Below are positions 1-6,689 of a stretch of DNA of 18,134 bases, piece after piece. Numbering within the stretch: position 1 is the first letter of the stretch; each line of letters starts with the position of its first letter. The notes under the pieces were generated by a model. It did not search any database and was not told the origin of the DNA. It saw nothing but the letters and a program-made list of their open reading frames with translations. Source of the DNA: Flavobacteriaceae bacterium (lineage in GTDB: Bacteria; Bacteroidota; Bacteroidia; Flavobacteriales; Weeksellaceae); contig JAITOO010000027.1 of assembly GCA_031289875.1 (NCBI GenBank), forward strand, positions 1 to 18,134, in the 5' to 3' direction. A program made the translations under genes and the position numbers.

Positions 1-588
1 CAAAACTTCGCGAAAACCTTTTAATTGTTGATGTAATGAATTGTTTTCATCGCTGTCCGAAATGTTTTTTTCAATTACTTCTGCCAAAAGTTGCGTTTTT
101 GCAGCCATAAACTCCGCCAATTTTTTGGAATCTTTGATTGCCTTGCCATTGTAAGCCGAAAAGTCATTCATCATTTCAACAAACTTGTTGAAATTTTCGG
201 CAAGGGGATGAATCCCCTTGTTAGTGATTTCGCCGATTTTCACTTCCGTAATAGATTCATTGCCTTTAAAATATTGAAAAGTCAAATAATCGGTTATAAT
301 CAGATTATCAAGCGCTTTTTTGTATCGGTCGAATTGATTTTTATAGTCTTTTGAGTTCAGATTTTTGCCAATATCTTTTGCCTCCACGTAGCCGATAGGG
401 GTATTGTTTTTCAAAAGCGTGAGGTCGGGAGCGCCGCAGGCGATATGTTGCGCTTCGTTCACAACCACAAAATCGGTCATGTTTTTGAGCAAAGTTTCCA
501 ATGCCCCACGAAACGAATGTTCGGTGGTGATGCCCTGAGAATAAAGGGCGGAGATGGATTGGAGGTATTCTTTGATGAAATCTTGCAT
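1..588 (-). CDS. Restriction-modification enzyme (type IIG/ISP-like), N-terminal nuclease part, truncated by window edge
   Basis: The reading frame is open from the ATG at 588 down to base 1, giving 196 residues with no stop, so the C-terminal part lies outside the window. A PD-(D/E)XK nuclease core is visible: GAPDLTLL at about 52-59 and GYVEAKDIG at 66-74, which places the metal-binding residues at D55, E69 and K71. EHSFRGALETLL (23-34) and ITDYLTFQYF are also typical of the N-terminal nuclease region of large single-chain restriction enzymes that carry an N6-adenine methyltransferase domain behind it. Such proteins usually have about 1000 residues. By family they cut unmodified foreign DNA and methylate the host site. 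The methyltransferase motifs cannot be seen here, so the exact type is inferred. An AGGA stretch lies just before the ATG. The gene starts 54 nt after the RapZ-C gene on the same strand, and I see no clear promoter or terminator between them. Confidence 0.82.
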   Translation of the reverse strand, partial: MQDFIKEYLQSISALYSQGITTEHSFRGALETLLKNMTDFVVVNEAQHIACGAPDLTLLKNNTPIGYVEAKDIGKNLNSKDYKNQFDRYKKALDNLIITDYLTFQYFKGNESITEVKIGEITNKGIHPLAENFNKFVEMMNDFSAYNGKAIKDSKKLAEFMAAKTQLLAEVIEKNISDSDENNSLHQQLKGFREVL

Positions 589-642
589 GTTTGTCCTTTT
601 TAATATGGATTGCATTTTATTGATTAGACATAATTTGTTTTT

Positions 643-1056
643 TTAATTCATCTCCCAATTTTTGGAGTTTAAATGGTTGATAGCCACCTCTGTATGTGGA
701 TATTTTTCTTGGATATATTTTGCAGTCTGTTCAGCGGAATAAACTGAGCGGTGTTGTCCGCCAGTACATCCGAAATTGATTTGCAGATGCGAAAATTCTC
801 TGTCCAAATATTTGGAAACGGTAATGTCGATGAGTTTTTGCACCCATTCCAAAAATTGAGGCATTTGAGTGTTTTCAGTGAAAAAATTGGCAATTTCGGG
901 GTCTTTTCCGGTCAAAAACCGCAAATTTCCGAAACGATAAGGATTTAAGATTCCACGACAATCGAAGACGAATCCGCCGCCGTTGCCTGTCAGGTCTTTT
1001 GGGTAACCTTTTCTGTATGAGAAACTTTGTATGGTAATTTGTAATTTTTCGCTCAT
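643..1056 (-). CDS. Stand-alone RapZ C-terminal domain protein
   Basis: The 137-residue protein is the C-terminal domain of RapZ only. It has GNGGGFVFDCRGILNP at 24-39, LTGKDPEIANFF at 48-59 and the family signature GCTGGQHRSVYSAEQ at 96-110. The N-terminal P-loop NTPase half of proteobacterial RapZ (about 280 residues) is absent. In E. coli this domain binds glucosamine-6-phosphate and the small RNA GlmZ. Its role in Bacteroidota is not established, and GlmZ is not expected there. The ATG at 1056 overlaps the TGA of the upstream kinase gene (ATGA, 1056-1053), which predicts translational coupling. In many Bacteroidota the same two domains occur in one chain, so the pair probably acts together, perhaps sensing or handling an amino sugar. 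The domain call is firm; the function is inference. Confidence 0.9.
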   Translation of the reverse strand: MSEKLQITIQSFSYRKGYPKDLTGNGGGFVFDCRGILNPYRFGNLRFLTGKDPEIANFFTENTQMPQFLEWVQKLIDITVSKYLDREFSHLQINFGCTGGQHRSVYSAEQTAKYIQEKYPHTEVAINHLNSKNWEMN

Positions 1057-1071
1057 GAATGGGTCAATTTT
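1053..1071 (-). promoter_or_regulatory. ATGA stop/start overlap with upstream slippery-like heptamer
   Basis: On the minus strand the kinase stop TGA (1055-1053) and the RapZ-C ATG (1056-1054) share bases. Fifteen bases before the ATG is A AAA TTG (1071-1065), phased as X XXY YYZ in the kinase frame. The -1 frame from there through the RapZ-C ATG has no stop, so a -1 slip would yield a fused chain. Coupled re-initiation at ATGA is the simpler explanation. I have not identified a stimulating RNA structure. Confidence 0.35.
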
Positions 1072-2063
1072 TGAAGTTTGTTTTGTGTTTCCGGTTCGGT
1101 TAATTTATTTATAACTTGATTTAAATCAGTGTATCTTGATAAAATTTTGCATGTTTCCGATAAGGATTTTAAATTTAAAATTCCTGAGGGAATACTTTCG
1201 AGAAAATGTGTTTTTCGTTGTAAAATTCCTCTAAAACCGTAAGCTCCAAGTACTTGAAGCAGACGTATCATCAGGCAGTATTGATAGGATTCTTCCATTT
1301 CTTCATCTGTAACTTTCACTTTTTGTTTGAGTTGCGAGAAATAATGCGATTTCATTTCGTTTTTGAAATCATTGGACAACTGTGCTTTTGCCTGCCACAG
1401 TAGAGAAATCAAATCGTAAACTAAATTTCCTTTCATTCCTCCTTGATAATCAATGAAATAAGGTGTTTTGTTTTTAATCAAAATATTGCGTGCCTGAAAA
1501 TCGCGATACATAAAACCTTTTGGATTTATCTTGCTGATTTTCAAAGCGATTTCAGAAAATTCCGTCAATAAATTTTGTTCAGAAAACGGAATTTCTAACG
1601 GTTGTAAAAAATAGAACTTAAAGTAATTCAGGTCATTACATATATTTTTTTCATCAAATTCAGAAAAATCATGGCATTGAGAAAAATCAATGTAGGCAAT
1701 GGTTTGTAATCTAATCAGTTCGTCCAAAGTTTTTTTGTAAAGGTTTTTAACTTCCTGACTTTCACCTGATTTTTGTAAAAAATGAAGCAGATTTTCATCG
1801 CCTAAATCTTCCTGTAAGTAAATGGTCTCATTTTCAGATATTTGAAATATTTTTGGAACGTGAATTTTATTTTCTGCAAAAATTTCGGAAAAGTATAAAA
1901 AACTTCGGTTTTCTTTGATATTTTCATTAAAAACAGCAATACAAGATTGATTTTCGAATTTCACTCTAAAGTAATTCCGATTAGAAGCGCTATTACTAAT
2001 CGGCTGTAAATCAAAGTTTTTGGTCTGAAAATAATTCGTCAAAAAAGAATGTAATTTATTCAC
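1053..2063 (-). CDS. AmgK-like sugar kinase (aminoglycoside phosphotransferase fold)
   Basis: This is a phosphotransferase of the APH/choline-kinase fold. The catalytic loop YRDFQARNILI (186-196) gives D188 and N193. FIDYQGG (203-209) gives the metal-binding D205, followed by LVYDLISLLW (214-223). These motifs resemble AmgK, which phosphorylates N-acetylmuramate or N-acetylglucosamine at C1 during cell-wall recycling, but the substrate here is not proven. I place the start at a GTG (2063), giving 336 residues. The in-frame TTG at 2117 would add 18 residues with no family match and lies upstream of the predicted transcription start. No in-frame ATG is available. The gene ends in a 4-nt overlap with the RapZ-C gene. 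The usual neighbour in this context, a MurU-like nucleotidyltransferase, is not seen in the window. Confidence 0.83.
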   Translation of the reverse strand: MNKLHSFLTNYFQTKNFDLQPISNSASNRNYFRVKFENQSCIAVFNENIKENRSFLYFSEIFAENKIHVPKIFQISENETIYLQEDLGDENLLHFLQKSGESQEVKNLYKKTLDELIRLQTIAYIDFSQCHDFSEFDEKNICNDLNYFKFYFLQPLEIPFSEQNLLTEFSEIALKISKINPKGFMYRDFQARNILIKNKTPYFIDYQGGMKGNLVYDLISLLWQAKAQLSNDFKNEMKSHYFSQLKQKVKVTDEEMEESYQYCLMIRLLQVLGAYGFRGILQRKTHFLESIPSGILNLKSLSETCKILSRYTDLNQVINKLTEPETQNKLQKLTHS

Positions 2064-2087
2064 GCTTAAAATCTTCAAAAATTTAAT

Positions 2088-2119
2088 GCAAGTTAAGATT
2101 ATTTTGGTACATGTCAAAT
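2088..2119 (-). promoter_or_regulatory. Bacteroidota-type promoter for the kinase/RapZ-C genes
   Basis: Read on the minus strand, TTTG (2119-2116) is followed after 20 nt by TAACTTGC (2095-2088), an imperfect match to the TAnnTTTG -7 box. Transcription would start near 2083, about 20 nt before the GTG at 2063. This supports that start over the TTG at 2117. Confidence 0.45.
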
Positions 2120-2147
2120 CATATAATAGATATATTTTATGAAAGTG

Positions 2148-2180
2148 TTGGCTTTGGTTATGGGTAAAGTTGTATATTTG
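2148..2180 (+). promoter_or_regulatory. Bacteroidota-type promoter for the YceI lipoprotein gene
   Basis: TATATTTG at 2173-2180 is an exact TAnnTTTG -7 box. A TTG at 2148-2150 lies 22 nt upstream and a TTTG at 2153-2156 lies 16 nt upstream; either could be the -33 box. The start of transcription would be near 2185, leaving a leader of about 20 nt before the ATG at 2206. Confidence 0.65.
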
Positions 2181-2205
2181 TGCAAGTTAAAAAATAAACA
2201 CAAAA

Positions 2206-2874
2206 ATGAATAAATTATTTTTAATTCTGAGTTCGTTAGCGATTATCTCAGTTTCAGTTATTTCTTGCGGAGACAAAATACAGGCAAAATCAGCAGCAGA
2301 TGCTCAAACCGAAGCACAGGCAAGCGCTGATGCAATTGTTTATCAGGTAGATACGGCAAGCAGCAACATCGTTTGGGGCGGAGGAAGCCCGATGGGGTCT
2401 CATGATGGGTTGATTTCGTTAAAAGTCAGCGAGTTATCTGTTAAAGACGGAAAGTTGGAAGCAGGAAAATTTACGGCAGATTTGGTATCTTTGCGTTGTG
2501 AAGACTTGAAAGACAATCCGACGATGGCGCAAAAATTAGCCAATCACTTGAAAGATACTGATTTTCTTGATGTTCAGAAGTTTTCGACAGCTACTTTTAC
2601 CCTCACGGGAGTTAAAGAGTTAGAAATCGGAAAACCGTTGGAAAACGAATATAATAAAGAACTACAAGGAAATTTAGAATTTAAAGGAATATCTAAAAAT
2701 TTGACTATCAAAGCCAACGAAACAGTAGAAGGTTCAAAAATTACTATTCGAACAGAAAAATTCGGTATCAACCGTCAGGATTTTGGAATTACTTATAGCA
2801 ACGGCGAAACAAAAGACAAAATCATCAATGATATTGTTGATTTACAGGTGAATATCACTGCAAATAAAAAATAA
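2206..2874 (+). CDS. YceI-family lipoprotein
   Basis: The 222-residue precursor starts with a lipoprotein signal: a short basic N-terminus, a hydrophobic stretch at about 4-19, and the lipobox VISC with the lipidated cysteine at C21. The mature protein has a polar, Ala/Gln-rich linker (about 25-45). A YceI domain follows from about 47 to the end, with YQVDTASSNIVWGG at its start, KDTDFLDVQKFSTATFTLTG in the middle and a C-terminal FGINRQDFGITYSNG. YceI domains form a lipocalin-like barrel that binds isoprenoid or other hydrophobic ligands. The E. coli member is a soluble periplasmic protein, so this one differs by its membrane anchor. The cysteine is followed by GDK, which is not a clear surface-export signal, so a periplasm-facing location is more likely. 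It has its own promoter and a downstream hairpin, so it is probably monocistronic. The ligand is unknown. Confidence 0.93.
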   Translation: MNKLFLILSSLAIISVSVISCGDKIQAKSAADAQTEAQASADAIVYQVDTASSNIVWGGGSPMGSHDGLISLKVSELSVKDGKLEAGKFTADLVSLRCEDLKDNPTMAQKLANHLKDTDFLDVQKFSTATFTLTGVKELEIGKPLENEYNKELQGNLEFKGISKNLTIKANETVEGSKITIRTEKFGINRQDFGITYSNGETKDKIINDIVDLQVNITANKK

Positions 2875-2891
2875 TATCACAAAGAGACAAT

Positions 2892-2941
2892 ATGCTAATG
2901 TGCTGATTATAATTATTTTATTTAAATCGGCACACAGGCAT
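2892..2941. terminator. Hairpin between convergent YceI and membrane-protein genes
   Basis: GTGCTGATT (2900-2908) pairs with AATCGGCAC (2925-2933), with one G-T mismatch that is a wobble in RNA. ATGC (2892-2895) pairs with GCAT (2938-2941) across a symmetric 4-nt internal loop. A T-rich stretch (2941-2950) follows on the plus strand, so it can terminate the lipoprotein mRNA. It may also serve the opposite gene, which ends at 2943. It is a weaker structure than the terminator after rplQ. Confidence 0.5.
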
Positions 2942-2942
2942 T

Positions 2943-3365
2943 TTATTTATCAGCACTTTGTTTCGGCATAATCAAAAAGTAAAATGAGGAGATAATCCAG
3001 CCGATCCAAAATAAATATCCGCCGAGATGAAATTTTTCTTTTAAAAGTTTGTGTTCAAAAACAGTCATAAAATCTCGGTAAGTCAGGCACAGCCCCGTGA
3101 AACCGATAATCATAAACAGAAAACATGTTGATTTTGAGACTATTGGTCTTGCCTTGATTTTCAAAATCCAAAGCACAAAAATCACCGCCCATTCTATTGC
3201 CAAGATAATTAAAGTTGTTTTCCACCAGCTTTTCATAAAAATATATTCAGGGTGGAAAATCGGGATTCCGACAACTCTTCCGAGCCACGACATATGCGAA
3301 ATCAAGTAACCCGAGATAACGGCAATGATGGCTTCTGCTTGCAGTAAAAGCGAGATTCTTCTCAT
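2943..3365 (-). CDS. Small multi-pass membrane protein of unknown function
   Basis: I do not recognise this family. From the ATG at 3365 the protein has 140 residues and about four hydrophobic segments, near 6-24, 50-68, 80-96 and 116-133. Basic residues between segments (KIKAR at 69-73) and a charged segment EHKLLKEKFH (104-113) set the topology. It is rich in Trp and Phe, and the C-terminus is short and polar. An in-frame ATG at 3482 would add 39 residues, but a promoter-like element (3389-3422) lies inside that extension and would start transcription downstream of it, so I prefer the shorter form. The gene converges on the YceI lipoprotein gene and is divergent from the ribosomal operon. 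No catalytic motif is visible. Confidence 0.72.
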   Translation of the reverse strand: MRRISLLLQAEAIIAVISGYLISHMSWLGRVVGIPIFHPEYIFMKSWWKTTLIILAIEWAVIFVLWILKIKARPIVSKSTCFLFMIIGFTGLCLTYRDFMTVFEHKLLKEKFHLGGYLFWIGWIISSFYFLIMPKQSADK

Positions 3366-3388
3366 GTTTTTGTAAATGTAAATTTTTG

Positions 3389-3422
3389 CAAATATCCGAA
3401 TTATTAAAAAAACAGATTCAAA
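3389..3422 (-). promoter_or_regulatory. Promoter for the small membrane-protein gene
   Basis: On the minus strand TTTG (3422-3419) is followed after 22 nt by GATATTTG (3396-3389), one base off the TAnnTTTG -7 box. Transcription would begin near 3382, about 17 nt before the ATG at 3365, which favours that start codon. Confidence 0.5.
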
Positions 3423-3554
3423 AAGTTTAGAGAGATTAGTTATCTTTGTCAATGATTCTGTTATAATTTGTTTATTTTTCATCTCTAAAAACAGGCGGCA
3501 AAATCCCCAAAATCGGAAACATTGAAAAAAAATATAAAAAAAGTTGGCTCAGAG

Positions 3555-3586
3555 TGTTAAAATATCAAAAAAAAATTCTACTTTTG
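3555..3586 (+). promoter_or_regulatory. Promoter of the rplC-rplQ ribosomal operon
   Basis: TACTTTTG (3579-3586) matches the TAnnTTTG -7 box exactly. The -33 box is weak: TGTT at 3555-3558 is at the right distance (20 nt). The expected transcription start near 3591 gives a leader of only about 20 nt before the rplC ATG at 3613. That is too short for an E. coli-style S10 leader with its L4-responsive attenuator. Confidence 0.6.
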
Positions 3587-3612
3587 CAACTCGAAAAAAT
3601 TAAATAGAGTAA

Positions 3613-4236
3613 ATGTCAGGAATTATCGGTAAAAAAATCGGCATGACCAGCTTGTTCGACGAGCAAGGGAAAAACGTTCCCTGCACGGTTATTGAAGCAG
3701 GTCCTTGCGTGGTTTTACAGGTCAGAACCGTAGAAAAAGACGGCTATTTTGCCGTTCAGCTCGGTTTCGATGACAGAAGTGAAAAAAACGTAGGCAAAGC
3801 TATGTTGGGACACTTCAAAAAGGCAGGTTCAACGCCAAAAAGAAAATTGGTGGAGTTTCATCACGGATTTGACAATCTGAAATTAGGTGATGAAGTAAAA
3901 GTAAATTTGTTCGCTGAACGCGAATTTGTTGATGTTACAGGCGTTTCCAAAGGAAAAGGATTTCAAGGCGTAGTGAAAAGACACGGTTTCAGCGGTGTCA
4001 TGCAGTCTACACACGGACAGCATAACCGTCTGCGTGCGCCGGGTTCTATCGGTGCAGGCTCAGACCCTTCCAGAGTTTTCAAAGGAATGAGGATGGCAGG
4101 AAGAATGGGCGGAAACCAAGTAACAGTGCAAAATCTTCAAGTAGTAAAAGTGGACGAAGAAAAGAACCTTTTAATTGTAAAAGGCGCAATTCCGGGTCCC
4201 AAAAATTCATATGTAATCGTTAGAAGATGGAGTTAG
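3613..4236 (+). CDS. rplC: 50S ribosomal protein L3
   Basis: L3 nucleates 50S assembly by binding 23S rRNA domains near the peptidyl-transferase centre. The 207 residues match the normal length. The globular domain starts [19 protein letters not shown]. The signature [19 protein letters not shown] is at 110-128. The long extension reaching the catalytic centre includes [18 protein letters not shown] (141-158). E. coli L3 carries a methylated glutamine (Q150) in this loop; the matching positions here are Ala and Ser, so that modification cannot occur. It is the first gene of the operon in this genome, directly behind the promoter, where most relatives have rpsJ. Its last 10 bases overlap rplD. 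Confidence 0.98.
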   Translation: MSGIIGKKIGMTSLFDEQGKNVPCTVIEAGPCVVLQVRTVEKDGYFAVQLGFDDRSEKNVGKAMLGHFKKAGSTPKRKLVEFHHGFDNLKLGDEVKVNLFAEREFVDVTGVSKGKGFQGVVKRHGFSGVMQSTHGQHNRLRAPGSIGAGSDPSRVFKGMRMAGRMGGNQVTVQNLQVVKVDEEKNLLIVKGAIPGPKNSYVIVRRWS

Positions 4237-4856
4237 CAGTATTAGATAAAAGCGGAAAAGAAACCGGAAGAAAGGTTTCTTTGGACGACCAGATATTTGG
4301 AATTGAGCCACATCAGCATGCCGTTTACTTGGAAGTAAAACAGTATCTGGCAGCTCAAAGACAAGGAACGCACAAATCAAAAGAAAGGTCAGAACTCAGC
4401 GGCTCAACCCGCAAATTGCACCGTCAGAAAGGAACGGGAGGTTCTCGTAAAGGAGATATCAAGAACCCGTTGTTCAGAGGCGGAGCGAGAGTTTTCGGAC
4501 CAAGACCGAGAGATTACAGATTCAAATTAAACAAAAACTTAAAAAGATTGGCAAAAAAATCTGCTTTCAGCCAGAAAGCGAAAGAAAGCAATCTGAAAGT
4601 TCTGGAAGATTTGAGTTTTGATGTTCCAAAAACCAAAGATTTTATTCAAGTAGTCAAAAATTTAGGTTTGGCAGACAAAAAAGCCTTGTTTGTGTTGGGA
4701 AGCGCAAATAAATTCGTATATTTGTCGTCCCGAAATTTGCAGGAAGTCAAAGTGTTAGAATACAACGAAATAAGCAGTTACGACATTTTAAAAGCAAGTG
4801 AAGTAATCTTATTCGAAGGTTCTGTGGATAAAATTCAGGAAAACTTAAGAAAATAA
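4227..4856 (+). CDS. rplD: 50S ribosomal protein L4
   Basis: L4 binds 23S rRNA early in assembly, and its extended loop lines the peptide exit tunnel with L22. The 209 residues include that basic loop at about 45-100, with the family core [19 protein letters not shown] (63-81) and [15 protein letters not shown] (83-97). The flanking globular domain carries the C-terminal [15 protein letters not shown]. The ATG lies 10 bases inside the end of rplC, the only gene overlap in the operon, which suggests coupled translation. In E. coli L4 also represses the S10 operon through its leader; no equivalent leader is seen here. Confidence 0.98.
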   Translation: MELAVLDKSGKETGRKVSLDDQIFGIEPHQHAVYLEVKQYLAAQRQGTHKSKERSELSGSTRKLHRQKGTGGSRKGDIKNPLFRGGARVFGPRPRDYRFKLNKNLKRLAKKSAFSQKAKESNLKVLEDLSFDVPKTKDFIQVVKNLGLADKKALFVLGSANKFVYLSSRNLQEVKVLEYNEISSYDILKASEVILFEGSVDKIQENLRK

Positions 4857-4862
4857 GAGAGT

Positions 4863-5153
4863 ATGTCTATATTGATAAAACCGGTTATTTCAGAAAAAGC
4901 CAATGCAGAAATAGATGCCCGCAACCGATACACGTTTTTGGTACAGCCGAAAGCTAACAAATCGGAAATAAAATATGCGGTGCAGCAGGCTTATGGTGTA
5001 GAAGTTACCGCAGTACGGACTTCGGTGTCCGCTCCTGATGTGAAGGTAAAATACACTAAAAAAGGTTTGCAAGTGGGTAAATCCAGTAAAGTTAAAAAAG
5101 CAATGGTTGATATAAAAGAAGGTCAATCTATTGATATTTATGGTAATGTATAA
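4863..5153 (+). CDS. rplW: 50S ribosomal protein L23
   Basis: L23 sits at the mouth of the exit tunnel and is the docking site for trigger factor and the signal recognition particle. The 96-residue protein opens [18 protein letters not shown]; the E in SEK (E11) corresponds to E. coli E18, which contacts trigger factor. The internal [18 protein letters not shown] (31-48) is the conserved helix-strand region, and the C-terminus [17 protein letters not shown] closes the fold. It follows rplD by 6 nt. Confidence 0.98.
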   Translation: MSILIKPVISEKANAEIDARNRYTFLVQPKANKSEIKYAVQQAYGVEVTAVRTSVSAPDVKVKYTKKGLQVGKSSKVKKAMVDIKEGQSIDIYGNV

Positions 5154-5167
5154 TTTTTAAAAGAATC

Positions 5168-5989
5168 ATGTCGGTAAGAAAATTAAAACCTATCACCCCC
5201 GGGCAAAGATTCAGAATTGTAAACAATTTTGAAGAAGTTACTGCATCAAAACCTGAAAAATCCTTAACCGTAGGGATTTCCAAGTCAGGAGGCAGAAACA
5301 ACACCGGAAAGATGACCATGCGTTACACCGGAGGTGGACACAAGAAACGATACAGAATTATCGATTTCAAAAGAAATAAGTTTGACGTGCCTGCTACTGT
5401 CAAAGCAGTAGAGTACGACCCAAACAGAACGGCATTTATCGCTTTGCTCGCATATGCAGACGGAGAAAAACGCTACATCGTTGCTCCGAACGGCATCAAA
5501 GTAGGGCAGAAAGTCGTTTCAGGAGAAAATGTAGCTCCTGAAGTAGGTAACGCTATGAAATTGAAAGCCATTCCGCTCGGCACAGTAATTTCTTGCATAG
5601 AATTACGTCCCGGACAAGGAGCAAAAATGGCGAGAAGCGCAGGTGCAAGCGCCCAATTAGCCGCACGCGACGGAAAATATGCCGTGCTTAAAATGCCTTC
5701 GGGAGAAACCCGAATGATATTAGTAGAATGTATGGCAACAGTAGGTTCAGTATCCAACTCAGACCACCAATTGACAGTTTCCGGTAAAGCCGGACGAAGC
5801 AGATGGCTGGGCAGAAGACCAAGAACCAGACCTGTGGCAATGAACCCTGTTGATCACCCGATGGGTGGTGGCGAAGGAAGGTCGAGCGGAGGACATCCAA
5901 GATCTCGAAACGGAAAACCTGCAAAAGGTTACAAAACCCGTTCTCCGAAAAAAGCATCTAATCGTTACATTTTACAAAAAAGAAAATAA
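5168..5989 (+). CDS. rplB: 50S ribosomal protein L2
   Basis: L2 is a primary 23S rRNA binder needed for subunit joining and peptidyl transfer. The 273-residue length is normal. The N-terminal OB-like domain includes [20 protein letters not shown] (67-86). The SH3-like domain has the conserved [14 protein letters not shown] (205-218). The functional loop [14 protein letters not shown] at 225-238 keeps D229 and H230 (E. coli D228/H229). The next His of the E. coli sequence is replaced by Met232, which I recall as usual in this phylum. The tail is basic ([18 protein letters not shown]). It lies 3 nt before rpsS. Confidence 0.99.
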   Translation: MSVRKLKPITPGQRFRIVNNFEEVTASKPEKSLTVGISKSGGRNNTGKMTMRYTGGGHKKRYRIIDFKRNKFDVPATVKAVEYDPNRTAFIALLAYADGEKRYIVAPNGIKVGQKVVSGENVAPEVGNAMKLKAIPLGTVISCIELRPGQGAKMARSAGASAQLAARDGKYAVLKMPSGETRMILVECMATVGSVSNSDHQLTVSGKAGRSRWLGRRPRTRPVAMNPVDHPMGGGEGRSSGGHPRSRNGKPAKGYKTRSPKKASNRYILQKRK

Positions 5990-5992
5990 GAC

Positions 5993-6271
5993 ATGGCACG
6001 TTCACTGAAAAAAGGACCTTACATTTTTTACAAATTAGATAAAAAGGTTCAAGCAAATATAGCAGCAGGAAAGAAAACAGTTATTAAAACATGGTCAAGA
6101 GCCTCTATGATTTCTCCCGAGTTCGTAGGACAGACTTTTGCCGTACATAACGGAAAACAATTCGTTCCTGTGTATGTAACAGAAAACATGGTAGGGCACA
6201 AGCTCGGAGAATTTTCTCCAACCAGAATATTCAGAGGTCATTCCGGTAATAAAAACAAAGGAAACAAATAA
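5993..6271 (+). CDS. rpsS: 30S ribosomal protein S19
   Basis: S19 belongs to the 30S head, binds 16S rRNA together with S13, and takes part in inter-subunit bridges. The 92-residue protein is full length. It starts [15 protein letters not shown] and has [19 protein letters not shown] (33-51) and the family signature [17 protein letters not shown] (62-78). A short basic, Asn-rich tail follows. It lies between rplB (3 nt) and rplV (11 nt), the order shared by nearly all bacteria. Confidence 0.98.
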   Translation: MARSLKKGPYIFYKLDKKVQANIAAGKKTVIKTWSRASMISPEFVGQTFAVHNGKQFVPVYVTENMVGHKLGEFSPTRIFRGHSGNKNKGNK

Positions 6272-6282
6272 AAAAGTAAGCA

Positions 6283-6687
6283 ATGGGTAACAGAAAACAA
6301 AACAGTGCAATAGCACGAAAAGAAGCAAAAAAAGACATAGCTATTGCTCGCTTGAATAATTGTCCGACATCCCCAAGAAAAATGAGGTTGGTAGTTGACA
6401 TCATTAGAGGAGTAGATGTAGATAAAGCCTTATATATTCTGAAATATTCCAAGAAAGAAGCCTCCATCAGACTGGAAAAGCTTTTATTGAGCGCTATTGC
6501 CAACTGGCAGGTGAAAAATGAAGGCAAAGACATAGAAGAAGCGAAACTTTTTGTAAAAGAAATCTATGTAAATTGCGGAAGCACTTTGAAGAGACTGCGC
6601 CCCGCCCCGCAAGGACGAGGAAACAGAATCAGAAAAAGGTCTAATCATGTAACAATCATTCTTGGAAACAAAAACGAAGTAAATTAA
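6283..6687 (+). CDS. rplV: 50S ribosomal protein L22
   Basis: L22 spans the wall of the exit tunnel and contacts all domains of 23S rRNA. The 134-residue protein has a basic N-terminal extension of about 20 residues. The conserved [19 protein letters not shown] (25-43) and [12 protein letters not shown] (65-76) follow. The tunnel beta-hairpin is at about 97-125 ([20 protein letters not shown]). Macrolide-resistance changes in other bacteria fall in this hairpin; none of the known deletions or duplications is evident. Two nucleotides separate it from rpsC. Confidence 0.97.
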   Translation: MGNRKQNSAIARKEAKKDIAIARLNNCPTSPRKMRLVVDIIRGVDVDKALYILKYSKKEASIRLEKLLLSAIANWQVKNEGKDIEEAKLFVKEIYVNCGSTLKRLRPAPQGRGNRIRKRSNHVTIILGNKNEVN

Positions 6688-6689
6688 TT

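Noticed and set aside
91..354. Plus-strand 87-residue open frame
   Set aside because: It lies antisense to the restriction enzyme gene, whose nuclease motifs are clear on the other strand, and has no family resemblance.
1053..2117. Longer kinase starting at TTG 2117
   Set aside because: The extra 18 residues match no family feature and the -33/-7 elements at 2088-2119 put transcription start downstream of that codon.
2900..2956. Alternative pairing of GTGCTGAT (2900-2907) with ATCAGCAC (2949-2956)
   Set aside because: Its right arm lies in the coding end of the membrane-protein gene and it competes with the better-placed hairpin at 2892-2941; I treat it as chance.
3441..3448. Exact TAnnTTTG match on the plus strand as a second operon promoter
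   Set aside because: No -33 box at a suitable distance; such 6-base patterns arise by chance in AT-rich DNA. Kept only as an alternative in the leader finding.
2943..3482. Longer membrane protein starting at ATG 3482
   Set aside because: A promoter-like element (3389-3422) falls inside the extension; the ATG at 3365 sits at the right distance from it.
4024..4080. L3 lacks the glutamine methylated in E. coli
   Set aside because: A lineage difference also expected in relatives that lack the methylase; not a local anomaly.
5849..5890. L2 functional loop has Met where E. coli has His (HPM for HPH)
   Set aside because: The essential Asp-His pair (D229, H230) is kept and the Met is, as I recall, standard in Bacteroidota L2.
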